From: Flavobacterium sp.
GTDB lineage: Bacteria; Bacteroidota; Bacteroidia; Flavobacteriales; Flavobacteriaceae
Assembly: GCA_030153045.1 (NCBI GenBank)
Contig: JASLID010000038.1
Span: 45,263-109,262, forward strand
Length of the DNA stretch: 64,000 nucleotides
Direction of reading: 5' to 3'
The notes beneath the pieces are model-generated. The model was not told where the DNA came from and did no database searches. It was given only the letters and a program-made list of their open reading frames with translations. Each line of letters opens with the position of its first letter. The stretch's first letter is position 1. The translations under genes were made by a program, and so were the position numbers. Below, piece by piece: positions 40,921 to 49,105 of this stretch.

Positions 40921-42579
40921 TTAATTTATTCCTTTTTCTTTCATGACTTTATTCAGTTGTTTTAACAAAGCAAACATCAATAAAGTAGCAAACATTAATA
41001 ATGAGAAGTTAATCCAAAAGAAATCGGTTTTATCTTCATACGTATCCCACATACTGGCTAAAACGCCGCTTAATTTATTTCCAATTGAAGTCGCCAAAAA
41101 CCAACCTCCCATCATTAGTGACGTAATGTTTGTAGGGCTTAATTTGGACACCACTGACAATCCCATGGGACTCAGAAACAGCTCCCCGATTGTTATGACG
41201 CCATAATTAGCTACTAACCACCAAACACTTACTTTTTCGGTTCCATTGCCACCCATATTTACAGCAGCAATCATTACCAATACAGATAATGCGGAAATTA
41301 ACAATCCAAAAGCGATTTTTGTTGGTGTTGAAGGTTCCTTTTTTCTACTTCGTAAAAAAGTAAAGAAAGCTACAACTAATGGTGTCAGGATAATTACCCA
41401 TCCTGGATTGATGGATTGACTTAAATTAGTAGCCCATAAACTTACTTTTGCTCCTTCTTCAGGTTTTTTGTTTTCTGCAACATTTCTAAAATAAGAAGGA
41501 TAGTTGATTTCTTTTTTTACTACACCATTTTCTTTTTGCAAACGAAATTGATCATCGTACAATTCCGTTGAAGCTTTTTCATAAGTAATCTCTTTTGATT
41601 GTGCCAATGTACTAAACACTGTCTGTGTTGAACCGGTAACTTCTCTGTCTGTATAACGGTCAGCCCAAGTAGTCAGTGCCGATCCATTTAATTTGAATAC
41701 TGCCCAAAATAAAATAACCACTGAAAAAATAGTTAACAAAGCACCAATTGGTCTTTTATCTTCCACTTTAGCTTTAACATAAAGACTTCCGTAGAAGAAG
41801 ATCACCGGAATACAGGCAAAGATAAAGGCATCAGTACTATCTGAACCAAAAATATAACTATCTGTATTTGCATCTGAAGTAACTCCTTTTAAAAACCATC
41901 CAATAATTCCAAAGACCATTGATGGCAGTAAAATAAAAAGAACGATTTTATAAAAAGGCATATCGCCTTCTTGAATTCCTTTTTTAGCTGTTTTATCTCC
42001 GTAGTGTTTCGTCCCTAACAAAAACACAATAACGCCTATAAACATTCCAACTCCGGCCGCCATAAAAGCATACTGCCAACCTAAAAGGATTTGTAAAGCT
42101 GCTCCAAAGAAATTACAGATAAAGGCTCCTACATTGATTCCCATATAGAAAATATTATAGCCCTCGTCTTTCTTTTCCTTGTATTGCTCGTCGTTGTAAA
42201 AATTACCCAATAGTGTAGAAATATTAGGTTTAAAAAATCCATTCCCGACAATAACTAAAGTCATGGCAAAATAAAGCATTGGTAAACTATGAATTCCCAT
42301 CATAAAATAACCAACCCCCATCATTAATCCGCCTATGACAATGGATTTTCGGTAACCTAAATAGCGATCTGCGACTAATCCGCCAATAAAAGGGGTAAGA
42401 AATACCAAAGCGATAAAGGTTCCGTATAAATCGGAGGCTTCTTTTTCGGTCATGGCAAAACCGGCTTCGACATCTTTTAAGTAAAGTGCAAAAATTCCAA
42501 TCATTAAATAATAACCGAAACGTTCCCACATTTCAGATAAAAACAAATAAGGCAATGCTTTTGGGTGTGATTTCCACAT
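40921..42579 (-). CDS. POT/PTR family oligopeptide transporter (second of three)
   Basis: A 552-residue protein with Glu-Met-Trp-Glu-Arg-Phe-Gly-Tyr-Tyr and Gly-Asn-Gly-Phe-Phe-Lys-Pro-Asn-Ile-Ser. A long extracytoplasmic loop of about 70 residues (Thr-Val-Phe-Ser-Thr-Leu-Ala-Gln ...) sits between later helices and is absent from the 504-residue paralogue. A terminator-like hairpin lies upstream at 42605, so its level may differ from the first transporter. Confidence 0.92.
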   Translation of the reverse strand: MWKSHPKALPYLFLSEMWERFGYYLMIGIFALYLKDVEAGFAMTEKEASDLYGTFIALVFLTPFIGGLVADRYLGYRKSIVIGGLMMGVGYFMMGIHSLPMLYFAMTLVIVGNGFFKPNISTLLGNFYNDEQYKEKKDEGYNIFYMGINVGAFICNFFGAALQILLGWQYAFMAAGVGMFIGVIVFLLGTKHYGDKTAKKGIQEGDMPFYKIVLFILLPSMVFGIIGWFLKGVTSDANTDSYIFGSDSTDAFIFACIPVIFFYGSLYVKAKVEDKRPIGALLTIFSVVILFWAVFKLNGSALTTWADRYTDREVTGSTQTVFSTLAQSKEITYEKASTELYDDQFRLQKENGVVKKEINYPSYFRNVAENKKPEEGAKVSLWATNLSQSINPGWVIILTPLVVAFFTFLRSRKKEPSTPTKIAFGLLISALSVLVMIAAVNMGGNGTEKVSVWWLVANYGVITIGELFLSPMGLSVVSKLSPTNITSLMMGGWFLATSIGNKLSGVLASMWDTYEDKTDFFWINFSLLMFATLLMFALLKQLNKVMKEKGIN

Positions 42580-42593
42580 AATGTAATAGCTTT

Positions 42594-42627
42594 TAAAAAA
42601 ACAAACCTACAAGGGTCTCTTGTAGGT
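42594..42627 (-). terminator. Terminator/attenuator between transporter genes
   Basis: On the minus strand a perfect 9-bp stem ACCTACAAG/CTTGTAGGT (loop of five bases) is followed by TTTGTTTTTTT. It lies between the first and second POT genes and may lower expression of the distal genes. Confidence 0.7.
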
Positions 42628-42660
42628 CTGAAAGATATAAAAATATTTTTTAATAGGTGA

Positions 42661-44337
42661 TTATCTTACACCGTGCATCATTTTTTTCAATTTTGGAGTC
42701 AGTGCCATTAAAATGACAGCTGCCAATCCGCAAAGAATAACGAATACCATAAAGAATTCGAATAAGTTATGAATTTCAAAACCTGCAAAAACTGGATTTG
42801 TTGGACTAATTTGATTTTTATCCAATAACGCCAATTGTTCTGCTGTTGGTGTTATTTTTTTATCCAAAATTGCTTGTAAATCGATTCCTAATTCTTTTGC
42901 TTTATTGAATTTGTCTCCTGTTGCAGGTAAGATAGAACCTAAAGTTCCAGCTAATGCATAACCCGAAGCATTCGATAAGAAGAAAACTCCGTATAATAAA
43001 GAAGAGAAACGTTTTGGAGATAATTTACCAACTAATGACAATCCAATTGGAGATAAACATAACTCAGCGGCCGTTTGAATTAAATACAAAAGGATTAACC
43101 ATTTGATAGCTAACAATCCGTCGTTACCTAAATCTTTTACATTGTAAGCAATGATGAAATAACTCAAAGCAATTAAAGCTAGTCCTACGGCTTGTTTTAC
43201 CGGAGAAATTGGCTCTCTGTCTTTACTTCTTAAATAATCCCATAACATACTGAATGGAACTGCAAAAGCAACTACGAATAATCCGTTGAAAATTTGCACC
43301 ATTGAAGGTGGCATATTGTATCCGAAGAAATTTCTATCGGTTTGGTTATCTGCAATAAAAGTTAAAGATGAACCTGCTTGTTCGAAAGCAGCCCAGAAGA
43401 ATATCACGAAGAAAGCAACAATATAAATTACTAAGATTCTGTCTCTTTCTACTTTAGTTAAAGATGAATCTGAAATAATTAATCCCGCCAATGTGATACC
43501 ACTTGAATAAATTACAGTGTAAATCCAGTTCTGATCAACTACATAGTGAAAAATGGCTCCTAAAATAAAGAAAGCTGCAACTGCACCCATTAATGCATTT
43601 TTAGAGAAAACTGCTTTTTGAGATTCTCCTTCTTCATAATCATCAGAAACATTGTGTTTTGGCAATCCACCTAAAGGTCTTCCTTCTGGTGTAATTACAT
43701 ATTTATTTTTTAAGAAGTAAAAAACTGCTGTTCCAATTAACATCGCCATCGAGGCAGCTAAGAATCCCCATTTGAAAGCATGAATATCTCTAACACCAGC
43801 CGTATCTTTAACATCTCCAACAATTGGGCAAATTAATTGACCTAAGAAAGCCCCTAAGTTGATCCCCATGTAGAAAATAGTAAAAGCAGTATCTAATTTG
43901 CTTTTTTCTTGTTTTGGATACAAACTTCCCACCATACTTGAAATGTTTGGTTTGAAGAATCCATTACCAAAAATAATGATTCCTAAAGCCGCCCACATTA
44001 AGGTATTAGCTAAAGATAAATTTGTTCCGAAGACACTCGCACTGCAAAACAATAAAAGCTGACCAACAGCCATCATCATTCCACCCAATAAAATACAATT
44101 TCTATTTCCGAAAAAACGATCAGAAATAAATCCACCCAACATTGGTGTTAAATAACAAAGTCCTAAGAATCCTCCATAAATTAATGAAGCATCTTCTTCT
44201 TTCATCATTAATGAATTTACAAGGAACAAGGTAAGGATTGCTCGCATTCCGTAGAAGTTGAAACGTTCCCACATTTCTGTCCCAAATAATACCCAAAGTC
44301 CTTTTGGATGTCCTGTTTTTACTGCTGTTTCACTCAT
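42661..44337 (-). CDS. POT/PTR family oligopeptide transporter (first of three)
   Basis: A 558-residue protein with Glu-Met-Trp-Glu-Arg-Phe-Asn-Phe-Tyr and Gly-Asn-Gly-Phe-Phe-Lys-Pro-Asn-Ile-Ser-Ser-Met. It has an extra segment near the C-terminus (Asp-Lys-Lys-Ile-Thr-Pro-Thr-Ala-Glu) before the last helix. It begins 24 bp after the dipeptidyl peptidase gene, so both are probably co-transcribed. Confidence 0.92.
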   Translation of the reverse strand: MSETAVKTGHPKGLWVLFGTEMWERFNFYGMRAILTLFLVNSLMMKEEDASLIYGGFLGLCYLTPMLGGFISDRFFGNRNCILLGGMMMAVGQLLLFCSASVFGTNLSLANTLMWAALGIIIFGNGFFKPNISSMVGSLYPKQEKSKLDTAFTIFYMGINLGAFLGQLICPIVGDVKDTAGVRDIHAFKWGFLAASMAMLIGTAVFYFLKNKYVITPEGRPLGGLPKHNVSDDYEEGESQKAVFSKNALMGAVAAFFILGAIFHYVVDQNWIYTVIYSSGITLAGLIISDSSLTKVERDRILVIYIVAFFVIFFWAAFEQAGSSLTFIADNQTDRNFFGYNMPPSMVQIFNGLFVVAFAVPFSMLWDYLRSKDREPISPVKQAVGLALIALSYFIIAYNVKDLGNDGLLAIKWLILLYLIQTAAELCLSPIGLSLVGKLSPKRFSSLLYGVFFLSNASGYALAGTLGSILPATGDKFNKAKELGIDLQAILDKKITPTAEQLALLDKNQISPTNPVFAGFEIHNLFEFFMVFVILCGLAAVILMALTPKLKKMMHGVR

Positions 44338-44361
44338 TTTATTTGTTTTAGTTTTTGGTTA

Positions 44362-46533
44362 TTATAGTTTTTCCTTAAGGAAATTTGTCATTTTAGTATA
44401 CAATTGCAAACGTGTTTTCCCGCCAAATATACCATGATTTTTGTCAGGATAAATAGCCATATCAAATTGTTTGTTGGCTTGTACTAAGGCTTCGACCATT
44501 TTCATCGTGTTTTGTACGTGAACATTGTCATCTCCACTTCCGTGGATTAAAAGGAAATTCCCTTTTAACTTACTCACATGCGTGATTGGCGAATTATTAT
44601 CATATCCACTAGCATTTTCCTGTGGAGTCTGCATGTATCTTTCGGTATAAATACTATCATAATATCTCCAGCTCGTTACAGGCGCAACAGCAATGGCTGC
44701 TTTGAAAATATCTGCTCCCTGAAAAATACAGTTCGAAGACATAAAACCACCATAAGACCATCCAAAAATTCCAATCCTTGTTTTGTCAACATAAGAATAA
44801 GTTCCAAAAAGTTTAGCAGCATCAATCTGATCTTCTACTTCTAGTTTACCCATTTCTTTTTGAGTACATTTTTTGAATTCAGCTCCTTTGAAACCTGTTC
44901 CACGACCATCAACACAAGCTACGATGTAACCTTGCTGTGCCAACATCATAAACCAATAATCATCAGAACCATTCCAATCGTTGTTTACTTGTTGTGAACC
45001 TGGACCTGAATATTGGTACATAAAAACTGGATACTTTTTAGTAGCATCAAAATCTTTTGGTTTAATCATCCAAGCATTTAACTTGTTTCCTTTTTCCGTT
45101 GTTAGTTCAAAAAACTCTTTTGATGGTAAATCGTATTTTGTCAATTTCGTTTCCAAAGCTTCATTTGAAACGATGGTTTTAATTACGTTGCCCGTTTTTG
45201 ATTCATTCAAAGTATGCTTAGGAGCATTTTTAGCACTTGAAAATGAATTGATAAAATATTGAAAGTTCGGACTAAAAGTAGCATTGTTTGTTCCAGTTAA
45301 TGTTGTCAAACGTTTTTTAGCACTTCCGTTTAATTTGATACTGTATACATCACGATTTATAGATCCGTTTTCAACCGATTGGTAGAAAATAGTTCCTGAC
45401 TTTTCATCGAAACCATAATAATTAGTTACTTCCCAAAGTCCCTTTGTGATTTGGTTTTTTAATTTCCCAGATTTATCGTAGTGGTAAATGTGGTTGAAAC
45501 CGTCTTTTTCTGAAGTCCAGATAAAACTATTGTCTTTTAAGAAAGTCAAATTATCAGTAACATCAACATACGCTTTGTCTTTTTCATTCAAAACCACTTT
45601 TACATTTCCTGTGTTTCCATCAACAAATAATAAGTCTAAGTTGTCTTGGTGACGGTTTAATACCTGTGCGCTTAATGTATTGGCATCATTCGTCCATTCT
45701 AATCTTGCAATGTAGAAATCGTTATAATTCCCTAAGTTGATTTTTTTTGTAGTTCCCGATTTTAAATCATAAATATGAAGGGAAACTACTGCGTTTTTCT
45801 CACCTGCTTTAGGATATTTGAATACGTTTTGCGTTGGATACAATCCTTGGTTGTAAAAATCCATTGAGAATTCTGGAACATCTGTTTCATCAAAACGAAT
45901 GTAGGCAATCTTATCTGCTGAAGCATTCCAATCGAAAGCGCGAACAAAGGCGAATTCTTCTTCGTAAACCCAATCCGTAATTCCATTAATTACTGAATTT
46001 TTCTTTCCATCGGTAGTAATTTGTGTTGTCTTTCCTGAAACTAAATCACGAATGTGAAGATTATTGTCTTTAGCAAAACCAATTTTAGTTCCATCAGGAG
46101 AAAAAGTAGGCTCTTGTATTTTATAGTCTGCTAATTTTTCAAGTTTTTTGGTAGCGATGTCGTAAATAAAATAATCAGCAACAAATGAATGGCGGAAAAT
46201 TTGATCCGAATTATTCGCAATCAGAATTTTCTTTTCGTCTTTGCTAAAAGTATAGCTGTCGATTCCGTTTAATTCTTTGAAATCTTTGCTATCGATTAAT
46301 GTAGAAACTTTGTTTAAAGTGGCAAAATCATACAAATCGATTTGTGATGTTTTTGAAGCTCTGTCAAAATTAAGAACCGTGTATTGATTCGTGTTCTTTA
46401 GTGCTTCTAATTCAGTCATTCCTTGAGTTCTGAATGCTCCTCCCCAAATTTCTTCAAGGGTAATTTTCTGTTGTCCAATTGCTGAAAACGAAGCGAATAA
46501 GACCAATAAAAGTAATTTTTGTGCTATTTTCAT
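44362..46533 (-). CDS. Dipeptidyl peptidase IV family serine peptidase (S9B)
   Basis: A 723-residue exported enzyme: signal peptide (residues 1-20), DPPIV beta-propeller (about 40-480) with Glu-Glu (Val-Tyr-Glu-Glu-Glu-Phe-Ala-Phe) at the site that binds the substrate N-terminus, and an alpha/beta-hydrolase domain. Nucleophile Ser593 (Gly-Trp-Ser-Tyr-Gly-Gly), Asp in Gly-Ser-Gly-Asp-Asp-Asn-Val-His, His in Asp-Lys-Asn-His-Gly. It releases X-Pro or X-Ala dipeptides, which the three following POT transporters could import. Confidence 0.93.
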   Translation of the reverse strand: MKIAQKLLLLVLFASFSAIGQQKITLEEIWGGAFRTQGMTELEALKNTNQYTVLNFDRASKTSQIDLYDFATLNKVSTLIDSKDFKELNGIDSYTFSKDEKKILIANNSDQIFRHSFVADYFIYDIATKKLEKLADYKIQEPTFSPDGTKIGFAKDNNLHIRDLVSGKTTQITTDGKKNSVINGITDWVYEEEFAFVRAFDWNASADKIAYIRFDETDVPEFSMDFYNQGLYPTQNVFKYPKAGEKNAVVSLHIYDLKSGTTKKINLGNYNDFYIARLEWTNDANTLSAQVLNRHQDNLDLLFVDGNTGNVKVVLNEKDKAYVDVTDNLTFLKDNSFIWTSEKDGFNHIYHYDKSGKLKNQITKGLWEVTNYYGFDEKSGTIFYQSVENGSINRDVYSIKLNGSAKKRLTTLTGTNNATFSPNFQYFINSFSSAKNAPKHTLNESKTGNVIKTIVSNEALETKLTKYDLPSKEFFELTTEKGNKLNAWMIKPKDFDATKKYPVFMYQYSGPGSQQVNNDWNGSDDYWFMMLAQQGYIVACVDGRGTGFKGAEFKKCTQKEMGKLEVEDQIDAAKLFGTYSYVDKTRIGIFGWSYGGFMSSNCIFQGADIFKAAIAVAPVTSWRYYDSIYTERYMQTPQENASGYDNNSPITHVSKLKGNFLLIHGSGDDNVHVQNTMKMVEALVQANKQFDMAIYPDKNHGIFGGKTRLQLYTKMTNFLKEKL

Positions 46534-46673
46534 GTTATGTTATGGTAAAAAACCTCCAATTTTAGTGAAAAAATCGCACATACCAACGTTAAATAATGTT
46601 AAAAGCAAAACTTAACACAATAAAATTGTGATTTCTGAAGGAAATCGAAGTTCAAAATTAAGCTACTAAACCT

Positions 46674-46681
46674 TATATTTG
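46674..46681 (+). promoter_or_regulatory. -7 box of the HMG-CoA reductase gene
   Basis: TATATTTG fits TAnnTTTG, 23 bp before the ATG. The -33 position has TTC rather than TTTG. Confidence 0.5.
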
Positions 46682-46704
46682 CATTTCAATTAACACAAGT
46701 CGAC

Positions 46705-48021
46705 ATGACCAAAGCGATTGCTGGATTTTCGAAATTATCGAAGGAAGAAAAAATAAACTGGATAGCTACAACCCATTTTTCTAATGTTGAAGAAGCTACA
46801 AAAACGATTAAAAAATATTGGAATTCAGATCAGGAGTTACAAAAACTACACGATGAATTCATAGAAAATACCATTACAAATTTCTACTTGCCTTTAGGCG
46901 TAGCCCCTAATTTTACCATTAACGATAAAAGCTATACTATACCAATGGTAACCGAAGAAAGTTCGGTTGTGGCAGCCGCTTCTAAATCGGCTAAATTTTG
47001 GGCTTCTCGTGGCGGATTTAAAGCAACAGTAATCAATACCGAAAAAATTGGTCAAGTACATTTTATTTTTAATGGAGATAAAACCAAGTTAGTGTCGTTT
47101 TTTAATGACATCAAACAAAAACTATATACCGACACCGAAAGCATTACCAAAAACATGCAAAAACGAGGTGGAGGAATTCTGGATATTGAACTTCGCGACA
47201 AAACCGAAGATCTTGAAAATTATTATCAGCTTCATGCCACTTTTGAAACCAAGGACTCAATGGGCGCCAATTTTATCAATTCGTGCTTAGAGCAGTTTGC
47301 CAAAACACTAAAGGAAGAAGCTAAAAATTGGATTTCATTTTCAGATTTAGAAAAAGACATTCAAGTCTTAATGAGTATTTTATCTAATTATGTCCCTAAT
47401 TGTGTGGTTCGAGCTGAAGTTTCGTGCAAAGTAGACGACCTGATTGAAAAACACATTGACAACCCGCAAGAATTTGCCGAAAAATTTATTCGCGCTGTAA
47501 AAATTGCTGAAATCGAACCTTATAGAGCCGTTACACACAACAAGGGTATCATGAACGGAATTGACGCCGTGGTACTAGCTACCGGAAACGACTTTAGAGC
47601 GGTTGAAGCTGGAGTGCATGCTTATGCTTCCCGTTCAGGAAAATATGCTAGCTTATCTCACGCTAAAATTGAAAATGGTGTTTTTACCTTTTGGATGGAA
47701 ATCCCATTAGCACTAGGAACTGTTGGTGGATTAACCAGTTTGCACCCTATGGTAAAAATCGCTCACGAAATGTTAGGCAAACCATCAGCTCAAGACTTAA
47801 TGAAAATTGTAGCAGTGGCTGGATTGGCACAAAATTTTGCAGCATTACGCTCTCTTACCACAACAGGGATCCAGCAAGGACATATGAAAATGCATTTAAT
47901 GAATATTTTAAATCAATTTCATGCTACCGAAGACGAACGCAAACAAGTAGTCAAATATTTTGAAAAAAATACCGCTTCCCATTCGGCAGTAGTTGATTTT
48001 ATTGAAAATTTGAGAAAATAA
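46705..48021 (+). CDS. Hydroxymethylglutaryl-CoA reductase, class II
   Basis: A 438-residue enzyme. Motifs: Asp-Ser-Met-Gly-Ala-Asn-Phe-Ile-Asn (catalytic DxMGxN region), His-Asn-Lys-Gly-Ile-Met-Asn-Gly-Ile-Asp-Ala, Gly-Asn-Asp-Phe-Arg-Ala-Val-Glu-Ala and Leu-Gly-Thr-Val-Gly-Gly. The length is that of bacterial class II enzymes. It reduces HMG-CoA to mevalonate (or the reverse). With the next gene, a GHMP kinase, it suggests the mevalonate route of isoprenoid synthesis used by Flavobacteriia. Confidence 0.93.
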   Translation: MTKAIAGFSKLSKEEKINWIATTHFSNVEEATKTIKKYWNSDQELQKLHDEFIENTITNFYLPLGVAPNFTINDKSYTIPMVTEESSVVAAASKSAKFWASRGGFKATVINTEKIGQVHFIFNGDKTKLVSFFNDIKQKLYTDTESITKNMQKRGGGILDIELRDKTEDLENYYQLHATFETKDSMGANFINSCLEQFAKTLKEEAKNWISFSDLEKDIQVLMSILSNYVPNCVVRAEVSCKVDDLIEKHIDNPQEFAEKFIRAVKIAEIEPYRAVTHNKGIMNGIDAVVLATGNDFRAVEAGVHAYASRSGKYASLSHAKIENGVFTFWMEIPLALGTVGGLTSLHPMVKIAHEMLGKPSAQDLMKIVAVAGLAQNFAALRSLTTTGIQQGHMKMHLMNILNQFHATEDERKQVVKYFEKNTASHSAVVDFIENLRK

Positions 48022-48028
48022 TATTTAG

Positions 48029-48105
48029 AGCTATTTCCCGCTATTCATTGCAATCTTTTCATTTTTAAAGAAAAAATAAAAAGGATTTCCATTGCTATCG
48101 GGGCT
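48029..48105. repeat. REP-like imperfect palindrome
   Basis: AGCTATTTCCCGCTATTCAT at the left and its imperfect inverse ending GCTATCGGGGCT at the right flank an A/T-rich centre with CTTTT...AAAAAGG. Similar palindromes occur repeatedly between genes in Flavobacterium genomes as I recall them. It fills the gap between the reductase and kinase genes. Confidence 0.5.
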
Positions 48106-48119
48106 AGAAAAATTGGAAA

Positions 48120-49034
48120 GTGAAAAAAACATTCTACAGTAACGGAAAATTACTTATTACAGGCGAATACCTTGTTCTTGACGGAGCAAAAGCATTAGCA
48201 TTACCTACAAAATTCGGACAAAATTTAATTGTTGAAGATGGTAAAAACAAAACCATTGTATGGACGAGTTATGACTCTGACGGAAGCATTTGGTTTGAAG
48301 CTGAAATCCCATTTTCTGCTATAATTGAAAAAGAAGGGTTCGATACGAATCAGAGCATCAAAAATACTTTAATAGAAATTCTGCATGAAGCTTATTTGCT
48401 AAATTCTGATTTTATCGAAAATTCAAATGGTTATGTTATTACAACACAATTGACTTTTCCTAAATTTTGGGGTTTAGGCACTTCTTCAACCTTAATTAAC
48501 AATATTGCGCAATGGTTAACTATTAATGCTTTTACGCTGCTTAAAAACAGTTTTGGAGGCAGTGGTTACGATATTGCTTGCGCACAAAACAACTCTCCTA
48601 TCATTTATCAGTTGGTTCGTGAAAAACCAGTTGTCACTTCAATCGATTTTAATCCATCTTTTTCTGATAAGATTCATTTTGTTTATCTCAACAAAAAGCA
48701 AAGTAGTAAACAGGCTATTGCCAATTATTACAACAACCAAGGTAATATAAGTAAATCTATTCCACGGATTAATAAAATAACAGAGGCTGTAATTAATACA
48801 ACTGAACCTAAAGTTTTTGCTTTAGAATTGCAAAAACACGAAATTGAATTGAGCAATATCCTTGAAATACAAACCGTAAAAGAAGCTTTGTTTGATGATT
48901 TTAACGGTGTGATTAAAAGCTTAGGTGCTTGGGGCGGGGATTTTGTTTTAGTGATCTCTAAGGAAGACCCAAGCGATTATTTTAAATCGAGAGGCTATGA
49001 AATTGTAATTCCTTATAAAGAAATGATTTTATAA
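48120..49034 (+). CDS. GYDIA-type GHMP kinase (mevalonate pathway candidate)
   Basis: A 304-residue protein starting at a GTG. N-terminus Gly-Lys-Leu-Leu-Ile-Thr-Gly-Glu-Tyr-Leu-Val-Leu-Asp-Gly-Ala is the GHMP substrate strand. The ATP loop is Gly-Leu-Gly-Thr-Ser-Ser-Thr, and Gly-Ser-Gly-Tyr-Asp-Ile-Ala is the family's name motif. A late Gly-Ala-Trp-Gly-Gly-Asp-Phe is the third GHMP motif. It likely phosphorylates mevalonate or phosphomevalonate, as its place after HMG-CoA reductase suggests. Confidence 0.88.
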   Translation: MKKTFYSNGKLLITGEYLVLDGAKALALPTKFGQNLIVEDGKNKTIVWTSYDSDGSIWFEAEIPFSAIIEKEGFDTNQSIKNTLIEILHEAYLLNSDFIENSNGYVITTQLTFPKFWGLGTSSTLINNIAQWLTINAFTLLKNSFGGSGYDIACAQNNSPIIYQLVREKPVVTSIDFNPSFSDKIHFVYLNKKQSSKQAIANYYNNQGNISKSIPRINKITEAVINTTEPKVFALELQKHEIELSNILEIQTVKEALFDDFNGVIKSLGAWGGDFVLVISKEDPSDYFKSRGYEIVIPYKEMIL

Positions 49035-49060
49035 AAACTCCCTTAAAGTAATAAAAACAA

Positions 49061-49087
49061 AAAATCCCGATTGCTCGGGATTTTTTT
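49061..49087. terminator. Bidirectional intrinsic terminator
   Basis: A perfect 10-bp stem AAAATCCCGA/TCGGGATTTT with loop TTGC, between the convergent kinase and PPIase genes. T runs follow in both directions. Confidence 0.88.
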
Positions 49088-49105
49088 ATATCTAATATTT
49101 AACTG

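Noticed and set aside
44578..45262. Plus-strand frames over the peptidase gene
   Set aside because: They are shadows of a gene with a clear catalytic triad and full length.
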